A DNA stretch of 64,000 bases from RECM01 sp047921215 (lineage in GTDB: Bacteria > Bacteroidota > Rhodothermia > Balneolales > Cyclonatronaceae), in NCBI GenBank assembly GCA_047921215.1, contig JBLRWO010000001.1:62001-126000 (forward strand). The letters run 5' to 3'. Below are positions 1-7,965 of this stretch, piece after piece; position 1 is the stretch's first letter, and each line of letters opens with the position of its first letter. A program made the position numbers and the translations under genes. The notes under the pieces are model-generated. The model did not search any database. It was not told the DNA's origin and worked only from the letters and a program-made list of their open reading frames with translations.

Positions 1-545
1 CCGATCAAAAACCAAAACAAGTGTACGGATTGCTCGCTGAATACAGCAACCCGGCAAAACTGATGCGTGCCGCCAAACTGGTGAACCGGGCCGGCTATCA
101 GAAATTCGACGCATACAGCCCCTTCCCTGTTCACGGAATGGACCAGGCCATGGGCCTTAAAGAGTCAAAACTGGGCTTTGTCGTACTCTTTCATGCCATA
201 CTTGGATTTTTCGGAGCCCTGGCACTGCAAATATGGACCAGTTCCATCGCCTATCCGATGAACATCAGCGGAAAGCCTTTTATGAACATTCCGGCATTCA
301 TCCCTGTAACGTTCGAATTGACGGTACTGCTATCAGCATTTGGTGCCGTATTCGGCATGTTCTTCATGAACAATATGCCGCTGCATAACAATCCGCTGTT
401 CAACTCGCAGCGTTTCGAAAAAGTGACCGACGACGGCTTTTTTATCTGTATTGAAGCCACCGACGATTTTTTCGACGAAGACAAGACCAGAAAGCTCCTT
501 GAGGATGCCGGAGCCACCCACATTGAACATATCTACACCCAGTAA
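1..545 (+). CDS. actD: Alternative complex III subunit ActD (DUF3341), 5' end outside the window
   Basis: Membrane subunit of alternative complex III, the menaquinol:cytochrome c/HiPIP oxidoreductase that replaces cytochrome bc1. The reading frame is open from the first bases of the window through a GTG at 21, and the family-typical opening VYGLLAEYSNPAKL lies right at that GTG, so the true start is probably a few codons upstream and the gene is slightly truncated here. There are two hydrophobic helices, at about residues 52-72 and 93-115 counted from the GTG, followed by a soluble C-terminal domain ending in HIEHIYTQ. It lies 21 bp upstream of actE; actA, actB and actC would be expected just outside the window. 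The family assignment rests on the opening motif, size and the neighbouring ActE, ActF and caa3 genes. Confidence 0.9.
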   Translation, partial: DQKPKQVYGLLAEYSNPAKLMRAAKLVNRAGYQKFDAYSPFPVHGMDQAMGLKESKLGFVVLFHAILGFFGALALQIWTSSIAYPMNISGKPFMNIPAFIPVTFELTVLLSAFGAVFGMFFMNNMPLHNNPLFNSQRFEKVTDDGFFICIEATDDFFDEDKTRKLLEDAGATHIEHIYTQ

Positions 546-566
546 GACAGGTAATCAACGAATACC

Positions 567-1199
567 ATGCGTACTATTCCGATTTTTAAACTGTTCGCTA
601 TTCTTATGGTAGCCGCTTCCCTGTCGGCCTGCCGCGGGCAGCCCTCCCAAAAACCTCCGATACACCTCAATCCTAATATGGACTGGCAACAGAAATTCAA
701 GCCTCTCGAAGCCAATCCGTTTTTTGAGGACGGGCGTTCCATGAGGCCGCCTGTTGAGGGTACCGTGGCCCGGGGTTTACTGCGCGACAATGCCCCTTAT
801 TATGAAGGAATTAACGACGACGGTTCATTTGTCGCCATTATGCCTGTTTCGCTCGACCGCTCATTCCTGCATCGCGGCAGGGATCGCTATGAAATTTTCT
901 GTACACCCTGCCATGGCGGTACGGGGACCGGCGATGGAATTGTAATTGGCAGAGGCTACGTGCCACCGCCATCCTTCCACGAAGAACGCATTCTCGACAT
1001 GCCTGACGGGGAACTGTACAGCGCCATCTATAACGGTGTGCGCACCATGCCCTCTTACCGGCATCAGATTCCGGCCGAAGACCGCTGGGCCATCGTGGCC
1101 TACATCAGGGCCCTTCAGCGCAGTCAGAACGCGACCGACGACGACCTCAGAAAACTGAATATCCCCACCGATTTTGCCCAGGCAAATACCGCAGACTAA
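567..1199 (+). CDS. actE: Alternative complex III monoheme cytochrome c subunit ActE
   Basis: Periplasm-facing monoheme cytochrome c subunit of alternative complex III. The 210-residue product opens with a lipoprotein signal peptide ending in the lipobox SLSAC (Cys22), so it should be lipid-anchored. The heme c site is CTPCH (Cys112, Cys115, His116), and Met161 in the stretch GVRTMPSYRHQ is the likely distal axial ligand. The spacing and the order actD-actE-actF are those of the act operon. The gene sits 21 bp after actD and 20 bp before actF. Together with the pentaheme ActA (outside the window) it should pass electrons from the quinol site to the caa3 oxidase or to a HiPIP; that role is known for the family and inferred here. 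Confidence 0.93.
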   Translation: MRTIPIFKLFAILMVAASLSACRGQPSQKPPIHLNPNMDWQQKFKPLEANPFFEDGRSMRPPVEGTVARGLLRDNAPYYEGINDDGSFVAIMPVSLDRSFLHRGRDRYEIFCTPCHGGTGTGDGIVIGRGYVPPPSFHEERILDMPDGELYSAIYNGVRTMPSYRHQIPAEDRWAIVAYIRALQRSQNATDDDLRKLNIPTDFAQANTAD

Positions 1200-1219
1200 C
1201 CTTTTTAGAGAACCACATC

Positions 1220-2404
1220 ATGGCACAGACCAAACCTGTTGACGATCTCACCTTCCCGCAGAATACCGCCATACTCAGGGTATTGTTCGGTATTGGTGCA
1301 ATTGGGTTAATCGCCAGTTTTATCGGATTCTTCGTCGACACCAAACAGTTTCATTTTTCATATCTCACCAGTTTTTCCTACCTGGCCAGCTTTTCACTGG
1401 CCTCCCTGTTCTTTGTGATGCTGCACCACATCACCCGGTCATCATGGGGGGTTACCCTGAGAAGGATTCCGGAAACGTTCTCCTATCATCTGTTTATTCT
1501 GGCAATCCTGTTCATCCCGATACTTCTGGGTATGGAATACCTGTACAAGTGGACCAATCCGGAAATTCTGGCCACCGACTACCTGGCCCAGCACAAAGAG
1601 CCCTATCTGAACCAGACTTTCTTCATCATCCGGCAAATCATCTACTTCTCGGTCTGGTCGTTCCTGGGTTACAGGCTCTACAAAAACTCGGTGAAAATGG
1701 ATGAAAATGCCGACTGGGGCATCGAAACCCTGCAGCGCAAAATAAGTGCACCCGGTATCCTTCTGTTTGCCCTTACTGTAGCCTTTGCTTCCTTCGACTG
1801 GCTGATGTCGCTCGATTTCCACTGGTTTTCGACCATGTTCGGCGTGTACTATTTCTCAATGAGTTTCCAGGCCTTCTTCGCAATGATTATACTCATTGGC
1901 CTGTTCCTCAGAAGCCGCGGCCTGCTGCTGAACACCATCACCCGGGTACACATCGGGGATGCCGGCAAGCTGTTGTTCGGATTCTCCGTTTTCTATGCAT
2001 ACATCGCATTCAGTCAGTTTTTTCTGATCTATTATGCCAACATCCCCGAAGAGACGCTCTGGTACTATCACCGGCTGGAGGGAAGCTGGAGCGTGATTTC
2101 CTACTCGCTCATTATTGTCCGTTTTGCCGCTCCTTTCCTGCTTCTTATGAGCAAACCTGCCAAAAGCAATTTTACCCTGCTGGGAATTTCGTCGGTCATC
2201 GTTGTTGTTATTCATTTTCTGGAGATGCACTGGATTGTGATGCCTACGCTTCATTACCACGGTTTCAGTATGCACTGGCTCGATATTGCCACCCTTGCCG
2301 GTCTTGGCGGTCTGCTGCTGGGGCTCTTCTTCTATCAGTTTCAGAAACACAGCATGGTCCCGAAAAATGATCCGAAATTCCTCGAATCGCTAAATAAACA
2401 CTGA
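1220..2404 (+). CDS. actF: Alternative complex III integral membrane subunit ActF
   Basis: Polytopic membrane subunit of alternative complex III, a distant NrfD/PsrC relative paired with ActC. The 394-residue protein is almost wholly hydrophobic with about ten predicted helices, for example ILFIPILLGMEYLYKW and FASFDWLMSLDFHWFSTMFG. The motif FDWLMSLDFHWFSTM is characteristic of ActF. The length is normal for short ActF proteins. The gene is in the act-cox operon, 20 bp after actE and 18 bp before a small membrane protein gene. Whether ActF itself binds quinol is less certain than for ActC. Confidence 0.9.
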   Translation: MAQTKPVDDLTFPQNTAILRVLFGIGAIGLIASFIGFFVDTKQFHFSYLTSFSYLASFSLASLFFVMLHHITRSSWGVTLRRIPETFSYHLFILAILFIPILLGMEYLYKWTNPEILATDYLAQHKEPYLNQTFFIIRQIIYFSVWSFLGYRLYKNSVKMDENADWGIETLQRKISAPGILLFALTVAFASFDWLMSLDFHWFSTMFGVYYFSMSFQAFFAMIILIGLFLRSRGLLLNTITRVHIGDAGKLLFGFSVFYAYIAFSQFFLIYYANIPEETLWYYHRLEGSWSVISYSLIIVRFAAPFLLLMSKPAKSNFTLLGISSVIVVVIHFLEMHWIVMPTLHYHGFSMHWLDIATLAGLGGLLLGLFFYQFQKHSMVPKNDPKFLESLNKH

Positions 2405-2422
2405 TTTTAACCGTTTACCAAC

Positions 2423-2812
2423 ATGAGTTCTGATAAAGACAGACAGAACATCGACCAACAGATGAAGACCACCGGCACTCAGTCTCCCTATGATGACAAG
2501 GATTTCACGGATGCGGTGAATCAGGGTGTTATGCCCGACAAGCTGAACCTGAAGTACATCACTTTCTGGAGCATAATTGGTGTTGCCTCCGTTATCATTC
2601 TGATCGTGATTGCTGCAGAACTGTTCAGCTATTTCTACTTCAAGCGTTCATTTGATGTATCGGTGGCCAGTGAGTATGCGGAGATCACCCGGCTGAAATC
2701 CCAGGCCAGTGACCGGCTCGGTAGCTTTGGTGTGATCGATGATGAAGCAGGGAAATATCACATTCCCGTTGACAGTGCATTTACGCTTATACTTGACGAA
2801 TACAGCAACTGA
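2423..2812 (+). CDS. Small single-helix membrane protein between actF and SCO, possible ActG-like subunit
   Basis: Unrecognised 129-residue protein. Residues 1-43 are polar and acidic, one transmembrane helix spans about residues 45-73 (core ASVIILIVIAAELFSYF), and the C-terminal half is soluble and ends in YHIPVDSAFTLILDEYSN. The shape (cytoplasmic N terminus, one helix, external tail with an IPVDSA-type segment) and the fixed place between actF and the SCO gene suggest an accessory subunit or assembly factor of the alternative complex III/caa3 supercomplex. No cysteines or heme motifs are present, so it does not carry redox centres. It starts 18 bp after actF and ends 8 bp before SCO, so it is surely part of the operon. 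Function is inference. Confidence 0.8.
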   Translation: MSSDKDRQNIDQQMKTTGTQSPYDDKDFTDAVNQGVMPDKLNLKYITFWSIIGVASVIILIVIAAELFSYFYFKRSFDVSVASEYAEITRLKSQASDRLGSFGVIDDEAGKYHIPVDSAFTLILDEYSN

Positions 2813-2820
2813 TTAAACAC

Positions 2821-3645
2821 ATGATAATCAACACCCTGAAGGTATACCTGATAACAGCTGCTTTTCTGCTGGGTAGTGCCTCTGCGGGTATCTCACAAAT
2901 AAACCAGCTCCCCGACGTTCTCAAAGACGTGGGAATAACCGAAAAACTCGGCGATTATATCCCTACTGATGTGCAGCTTACCAACCAGGACGGAGAGCTT
3001 GTAACAATCGGCGACTACCTGAACCGGGGCAAACCCTTCATACTGAACCTCGTGTATTACGAGTGCCCGAGCATGTGCAATTTCATCATGAACTCACTTA
3101 CCGACACCATGAAAGAACTGCGCTGGGTAGCCGGCAGCGAGTTTGAGGTGCTCACGGTTAGCATGGCCTACGATGAAACCTGGGAACTGGCCCGCGAAAA
3201 CAAAACCGCCTACATCAACTTTCTGAACAGGGAGGGCGCTGCCGACGGATGGCATTTCTTTGTGGGTGAAAAATCGGAAGTTAAGCGGCTTACCGATGCC
3301 GTGGGTTTCTACTACAAGTGGGATGAACAAAACCAGGAATATCTTCACGCCTCCGCCATCATATTTCTGAGCCCCGATGGCATGGTCTCCCGCTACCTCT
3401 ATGGTATGGATTATCACGAACTCGATGTTCGAAACGCACTGTTCGACGCCGCTGAAGGGAAAATCGGCACAACCCTTGAGCGCGTACTGCTCTTTTGTTA
3501 CACGTACGATCCCGATTCCGGGTCCTATGTACCCTATGCAGTAAACATCATGAAGGTGGGCGGGGCGGTCACGCTGGTCGGCCTCGGCCTCTTTCTGAGT
3601 ATCTTCTGGTACAGGGAACGGAAAAAATCACACAATCACGCATAG
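2821..3645 (+). CDS. SCO1/SenC family copper chaperone for the CuA site
   Basis: SCO-type thioredoxin-fold protein that delivers copper to, or reduces, the CuA centre of cytochrome oxidase subunit II. It has an N-terminal signal (residues 1-25), the copper motif CPSMC (Cys82, Cys86) in YYECPSMCNF and the partner histidine His176 in YLHASAIIFLSPDG. A C-terminal helix (KVGGAVTLVGLGLFLSIFWY) anchors it to the membrane, an arrangement common in Bacteroidota SCO proteins. The 274-residue length fits. It lies just upstream of coxB, whose CuA site it presumably metallates. Confidence 0.92.
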   Translation: MIINTLKVYLITAAFLLGSASAGISQINQLPDVLKDVGITEKLGDYIPTDVQLTNQDGELVTIGDYLNRGKPFILNLVYYECPSMCNFIMNSLTDTMKELRWVAGSEFEVLTVSMAYDETWELARENKTAYINFLNREGAADGWHFFVGEKSEVKRLTDAVGFYYKWDEQNQEYLHASAIIFLSPDGMVSRYLYGMDYHELDVRNALFDAAEGKIGTTLERVLLFCYTYDPDSGSYVPYAVNIMKVGGAVTLVGLGLFLSIFWYRERKKSHNHA

Positions 3646-3670
3646 TTAAATAACCACTTCTCAATTACGA

Positions 3671-4618
3671 ATGGATTACATAGCCCGTTTATTACTACCA
3701 CCCCAGGAATCGACTTTTGCGCACGAAGTGGATGCTCTTTTCCATTTCGTGAACATAACGAGCCTGATTCTGCTGGTTGGTATAACCGTTGCGATCATCT
3801 ATTTTGCCATCAAATACCGGCGAAAATCGGATGAGGACACCACCCCTCTTATTACACATAACAACACCCTGGAGGTTACCTGGACGGTTATCCCTCTCAT
3901 TCTTATCCTTATTGTGTTCGGATGGGGATTCAGCAGTTACAACACCCTCAGGGCGGTCCCCGACAATGCCTATGAGATTTATGTAAGGGCTTACTCCTTC
4001 AACTGGGAATTCACGTACCCCAACGGTGTACGCAGTACCAACGATCTGTATGTTCCTGCCGGCACACCGGTTAAACTGGTTATGCAGTCCAGCGATGTTA
4101 TTCACTCTTTCTTTGTTCCCGACTTCCGCATCAAGCAGGATGTGGTACCCAACAGGTTTACCCAACAGTGGTTCCAGACCAAAGGCCCGGGCACACACAT
4201 CATTTTCTGTACCGAATACTGCGGTGTTGGCCATTCCGACATGATGGGTATGGTATATGCCCTTGAAGAAGCGGAATTCAATGCCTGGCTGGAAGAGGAG
4301 GCCTCCAAAGACATCGACAGCATGCCCCTTGCCGAAGTCGGACAACTGGTTTGGCGGTCGGAAGGTTGTATGGGATGCCACACTGTGGACGGCAGTACCG
4401 GTATCGGTCCTACCTTTCAGGGTTTGTGGTTGCGTGAAAGAAACTTCACGGATGGCACCACAGGCGTGGCCGATGAGGATTACATCCGCGAATCCATTCT
4501 CCAGCCCGGAGCAAAGGTAAATATCGGATACCAGAACATTATGCCGGCCTATTCAGGCATATTGAACGACAGGCAGATTCAGGGCGTAATTGAATACATC
4601 AAAGAATTGAGCGAGTAA
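3671..4618 (+). CDS. coxB: Cytochrome c oxidase subunit II with fused cytochrome c domain (caa3 type)
   Basis: Subunit II of a caa3 oxidase. Two helices (about residues 25-47 and 70-92) precede a periplasmic cupredoxin domain carrying the CuA ligands His145, Cys180, Glu182, Cys184, His188 and Met191 (motif CTEYCGVGHSDMMGM). A C-terminal cytochrome c domain follows, with CMGCH (Cys233, Cys236, His237) and a probable axial Met291 in NIMPAYSG. The fusion marks the enzyme as caa3 and means electrons can enter through the attached heme c. Length is 315 residues. The gene follows SCO by 25 bp and precedes coxA by 6 bp. No clear cleavable signal peptide is visible. Confidence 0.96.
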   Translation: MDYIARLLLPPQESTFAHEVDALFHFVNITSLILLVGITVAIIYFAIKYRRKSDEDTTPLITHNNTLEVTWTVIPLILILIVFGWGFSSYNTLRAVPDNAYEIYVRAYSFNWEFTYPNGVRSTNDLYVPAGTPVKLVMQSSDVIHSFFVPDFRIKQDVVPNRFTQQWFQTKGPGTHIIFCTEYCGVGHSDMMGMVYALEEAEFNAWLEEEASKDIDSMPLAEVGQLVWRSEGCMGCHTVDGSTGIGPTFQGLWLRERNFTDGTTGVADEDYIRESILQPGAKVNIGYQNIMPAYSGILNDRQIQGVIEYIKELSE

Positions 4619-4624
4619 ACAACT

Positions 4625-6346
4625 ATGGTAACAACGGCAACAAACGGAAATACGTTGAAAATTCAGCAGTTCTCATCATCCGGGGAGTTCACGCACAACT
4701 ACCTCAAGGCAAAACCGGGTATCTGGAACTGGATGACCACCGTAGACCACAAAAAGATCGGGCTGATGTACCTGGCATCGGTCGTTTTCTTCTTCTTTGT
4801 GGGTGGTATGCTGGCGATTACACTGCGGCTTGAACTGCTGAGCCCGGCCCAGAATTTCATGGATGCCGACACCTATAACCGCATATTCACACTGCACGGA
4901 GCGGTGATGGTGTTTCTGTTCATCATCCCCTCGATTCCGGCGGCACTCGGCAACTTTCTGCTGCCCATGATGATCGGGGCCAAGGATGTGGCCTTTCCCA
5001 GGCTGAACCTTGCCAGTTTCTACATCTACTCCATCGGCGCCCTGTTCACCCTTATTTCGACCGGACTGAATCCCATCGACACCGGGTGGACCTTCTACAC
5101 CCCCTACAGTACATCCACGGGAACCGCTGTTATCTGGATGACCCTCGGGGTGTTCATCATGGGTTTCTCGTCCATACTTACCGGACTGAATTTTATCGTA
5201 ACGATGCATAAACTAAGGGCACCTGGTCTCAGCTGGGGCAAGCTGCCCCTGTTCTGCTGGTCGATCTATGCCACCAGTATCATACAGGTGCTTGCTACTC
5301 CGGTACTGGCAATTACCCTTCTGCTGCTCATTATGGAGCGGGCTTTGGGCATCGGTATCTTCGACCCTGCAATGGGAGGTGATCCGGTTCTCTACCAGCA
5401 CTTTTTCTGGTTCTACTCCCACCCGGCCGTTTACATCATGATTGTACCGGCATTCGGGATCATATCCGAGCTGATCGCCACGTTCTCAAAAAAGACCATT
5501 TTCGGGTACTGGCCCATCGCACTGAGTTCGCTGGCCATCGCCTTTATCGGATCGCTGGTCTGGGGCCACCACATGTTCGTTTCCGGTCAGTCTGAGCTGT
5601 CGGTTATCGTTTTCTCCTTCCTCACCTTCTTTGTGGGAATCCCCACCGGAATCAAAATCCTGAACTGGGTGGCCACCATGTACCGCGGCTCGATATCACT
5701 CGCCTCACCCATGTTGTACGCCCTTTACTTTCTGTTCCTGTTTACCATTGGTGGTGTAACCGGTATTATGCTCGGAGCAATCGGTGTGAATGTGCACCTG
5801 CACGATACCTACTATGTGGTGGCTCACTTCCACTATGTGATGATGGGCGGAACGGTGTTTGCGTTCCTTGGCGGACTCCATTTCTGGTGGCCAAAAATAA
5901 CCGGGAAAATGTACAACGAGTTCTGGTCGAAGGTGGCCGGTGTTATTCTGTTTATCGGATTTAATGTGACCTTCCTGCCTCAGTTCATTATGGGAAGCCA
6001 GGGCATGCCACGGCGTTATTACAGCTATATCGAGCAGTTCCAGAGTATGCACCAGTATTCCACCTACGGATCCTGGATTCTTCTTCTCGGATTTCTGATC
6101 GTGGGCACCTATCTGCTTCACTCCATGTTTAAAGGCGAAAAAGCGACATCCAACCCGTGGAACGCCCGATCACTCGACTGGATGACCTCTTCGCCCCCCG
6201 ATCAGCACAATTTCCCGTATTCCCCCGTTGTGATTCACGGACCCTACGACTATCATAAGCCAGAATCCGAGTTTCTGCTCGGAATTGCCGGTTCCGACCA
6301 CCACGAGGAGGAAACCGTTGGTGCAAAAACCGAAGTAAAGGCCTGA
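4625..6346 (+). CDS. coxA: Cytochrome c oxidase subunit I, A2-type
   Basis: Catalytic subunit of the proton-pumping oxidase, 573 residues, with about twelve helices. Visible ligands: His91 and His403 for heme a, His401 for heme a3, and His266, His315 and His316 for CuB. Tyr270 is four residues after His266, as needed for the His-Tyr crosslink. The helix VI motif reads YSHPAVY (residues 264-270) rather than GHPEVY, so the D-channel glutamate of A1 enzymes is absent and replaced by the Tyr-Ser pair that defines the A2 subfamily (Rhodothermus, Thermus-like caa3). The motif HLHDTYYVVAHFHYVMMGG is intact. It is preceded by coxB (6 bp) and followed by coxC (58 bp). Confidence 0.97.
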   Translation: MVTTATNGNTLKIQQFSSSGEFTHNYLKAKPGIWNWMTTVDHKKIGLMYLASVVFFFFVGGMLAITLRLELLSPAQNFMDADTYNRIFTLHGAVMVFLFIIPSIPAALGNFLLPMMIGAKDVAFPRLNLASFYIYSIGALFTLISTGLNPIDTGWTFYTPYSTSTGTAVIWMTLGVFIMGFSSILTGLNFIVTMHKLRAPGLSWGKLPLFCWSIYATSIIQVLATPVLAITLLLLIMERALGIGIFDPAMGGDPVLYQHFFWFYSHPAVYIMIVPAFGIISELIATFSKKTIFGYWPIALSSLAIAFIGSLVWGHHMFVSGQSELSVIVFSFLTFFVGIPTGIKILNWVATMYRGSISLASPMLYALYFLFLFTIGGVTGIMLGAIGVNVHLHDTYYVVAHFHYVMMGGTVFAFLGGLHFWWPKITGKMYNEFWSKVAGVILFIGFNVTFLPQFIMGSQGMPRRYYSYIEQFQSMHQYSTYGSWILLLGFLIVGTYLLHSMFKGEKATSNPWNARSLDWMTSSPPDQHNFPYSPVVIHGPYDYHKPESEFLLGIAGSDHHEEETVGAKTEVKA

Positions 6347-6404
6347 CCGTTCAACAGATCAAAACAACCTACAACAATCATAAAAGACCGAAATAAGACC
6401 ACTT

Positions 6405-7055
6405 ATGGCTGAAAATGCTCAGGTAAGAGCCCCGCACGTTCAACACCATTTTGCCAGTTCCGACCAGCAGTTCGACTCGGCAAAAATGGGCATGTGGGTG
6501 TTTCTGTTTACCGAAATCGCCTTTTTTGGGGGACTGTTCGTAGCCTATATCATATACAGGACATGGAACCCTGAACTTTTTACCCTTGCCGCGACGCAGC
6601 TCTCGACCCCTCTCGGTGCCACCAACACCCTCGTGCTGATTGCCAGCTCACTTACCGTGGCACTGGCCATAAGGGCCATACAGACCGACAAAAAACGTCA
6701 GTCAATAATATTGCTGCTTAGCACGGTAGGTCTGGCCATGGTCTTTATGGTCATCAAAGCGTTTGAATATGCCGATAAATTTGCGAAAGGCATAGCCCCG
6801 GGAGCATACTACACCTACGAGGGGATCGCTCATGAGAGTGCCAGCGTGTTTTTCAGTATATATTATATGATGACCGGACTCCATGCCCTTCACGTTGTAA
6901 TCGGAATCGGAATCCTGCTCTGGATAGCCTGGAAGGTACACCGCAATCACTTCAGCAGTGAATACTACACGCCCGTTGAAATTTCCGGCCTGTACTGGCA
7001 CCTTGTTGATGTTATCTGGATTTTCCTGTTCCCGCTGCTTTATCTCATAGAGTAA
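6405..7055 (+). CDS. coxC: Cytochrome c oxidase subunit III
   Basis: Integral membrane subunit III, 216 residues with about five helices, lacking the first two helices of the mitochondrial form, as in many bacterial caa3 and bo3 enzymes. The family signatures are KMGMWVFLFTEIAFFGGLF near residue 28, MTGLHALHVVIGIG near 158 and the closing YWHLVDVIWIFLFP. It stabilises subunit I during turnover. It is separated from coxA by 58 bp and from coxD by an unusually long 242-bp spacer containing short repeats and a perfect palindrome. Confidence 0.95.
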   Translation: MAENAQVRAPHVQHHFASSDQQFDSAKMGMWVFLFTEIAFFGGLFVAYIIYRTWNPELFTLAATQLSTPLGATNTLVLIASSLTVALAIRAIQTDKKRQSIILLLSTVGLAMVFMVIKAFEYADKFAKGIAPGAYYTYEGIAHESASVFFSIYYMMTGLHALHVVIGIGILLWIAWKVHRNHFSSEYYTPVEISGLYWHLVDVIWIFLFPLLYLIE

Positions 7056-7060
7056 ATATA

Positions 7061-7081
7061 AGTAGTGAGTAGTGAGTAGTG
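7061..7081. repeat. Three tandem copies of a 7-bp unit
   Basis: The heptamer AGTAGTG is present three times without interruption directly after the coxC stop codon. It is a short simple repeat in the coxC-coxD spacer, probably from replication slippage. No function is suggested. Confidence 0.8.
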
Positions 7082-7132
7082 AGACGGTTTCCATTCATAA
7101 AAAATGATCAAAACACTTGTTAAGCTTCGGCA

Positions 7133-7156
7133 GCTTCGAGGCTTAAGCCTCGAAGC
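7133..7156. repeat. Perfect 24-bp palindrome in the coxC-coxD spacer
   Basis: GCTTCGAGGCTT is followed immediately by its exact reverse complement, giving a 24-bp perfect palindrome with no loop. No T-run follows on either strand, so it is not a classical intrinsic terminator. It could be a protein site, an mRNA-processing or stabilising hairpin between coxC and coxD, or the remnant of a palindromic repeat. Confidence 0.85.
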
Positions 7157-7181
7157 AAGCACATTCGTCATAAAACCGGAA

Positions 7182-7218
7182 TTTCCACGCCATTTTAATT
7201 TTTCCACACCATTTTAAT
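7182..7218. repeat. Two tandem copies of a 19-bp A+T-rich unit
   Basis: TTTCCACGCCATTTTAAT at 7182-7199 is repeated at 7201-7218 with a single change (G to A), giving a period of 19 bp. It lies upstream of coxD, 80 bp before its start codon. It may be a duplicated protein site or neutral slippage. Confidence 0.75.
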
Positions 7219-7297
7219 TTTCTGTCTCAATACTCCATACCCGAACCTTTTACCTGTAACAAGCAGCCAGACATACGATACCTAAAACCACGCACAC

Positions 7298-7606
7298 ATG
7301 AGTTCACATTCACACCACATCATCCCTTTCCGCACACTTATAGCTACGGGTCTCGCTCTTACAGTCCTTACGGCTTTGACGGTAGCCGTTTACTATATCC
7401 ACTTTCCCGACCCGATCAATATTATAGTAGCACTATCAATTGCAGTTGTGAAGGCCACACTGGTAGCTTCCATTTTCATGGGCCTGTACTGGGACAATAA
7501 ATTCAACACCATTATACTACTCATGGCGTTTGTGTTTTTCTTTGTATTCGTGGGTATTACCTTACTCGATACGTTGTTCAGGGATCCGTCTGTAATAATC
7601 TACTGA
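7298..7606 (+). CDS. coxD: Cytochrome c oxidase subunit IV (prokaryotic COX4/CyoD-like)
   Basis: Small 102-residue membrane protein with three predicted helices (LIATGLALTVLTALTVAVYY, VALSIAVVKATLVASIFMGL and IILLMAFVFFFVFVGITLL) and the short His-containing N terminus typical of the family (MSSHSHHIIPF). It is the fourth subunit of the caa3 oxidase and probably aids assembly. It is the last gene of the act-cox operon; an intrinsic terminator follows 26 bp after its stop codon. The 242-bp gap from coxC leaves open a separate promoter. Confidence 0.9.
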   Translation: MSSHSHHIIPFRTLIATGLALTVLTALTVAVYYIHFPDPINIIVALSIAVVKATLVASIFMGLYWDNKFNTIILLMAFVFFFVFVGITLLDTLFRDPSVIIY

Positions 7607-7631
7607 GAACAGTTTCCCGTAAACGATTTTC

Positions 7632-7667
7632 AAAAGGCCGGCCTGATGATCAGTACCGGCCTTTTTT
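7632..7667 (+). terminator. Intrinsic terminator of the act-cox operon
   Basis: Perfect 10-bp stem (AAAAGGCCGG at 7632-7641 pairs with CCGGCCTTTT at 7656-7665), 14-nt loop, and a run of six T at 7662-7667. It sits 26 bp after the coxD stop. The matching A-run on the left arm could let it work on the minus strand too, but no gene points that way here. Confidence 0.93.
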
Positions 7668-7965
7668 ATGTCTCTAATGTCATCTCAGCCCTGTATCCCG
7701 TTATGCCCTTTGCAAAACCCTGATCCGGATCGGTACAAAGTTTACGAACCGGAAGAAAAATCCTCAATCCAGTCTGCTAACATTACAATTCAACAAACAA
7801 CGCGTCCTGTTGCCGTGTTGTGCAATATCTGCAATGAAGTACATTACAGTAAAATTTCATGATATTGAATCCCCGATAGAATCTGAGCAACAGAAGCCGT
7901 AAATTGGAAGTTTCAAACAGCAATCCCTGGTAACCTGCAAAAAACCACATCCTTCGACTCTGCGA
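7668..7965. other. Intergenic region upstream of purF, no gene seen
   Basis: About 300 bp between the coxD terminator and purF. It should hold the purF promoter, but I see no convincing Bacteroidota-type -33/-7 pair and no purine riboswitch-like structure. The only open frame is a 64-codon one that starts inside the terminator and resembles nothing. Confidence 0.6.

Noticed and set aside
7668..7862. 64-codon open frame after the coxD terminator
   Set aside because: It begins inside the terminator T-run, has no recognisable domain and no ribosome binding site; composition looks non-coding.
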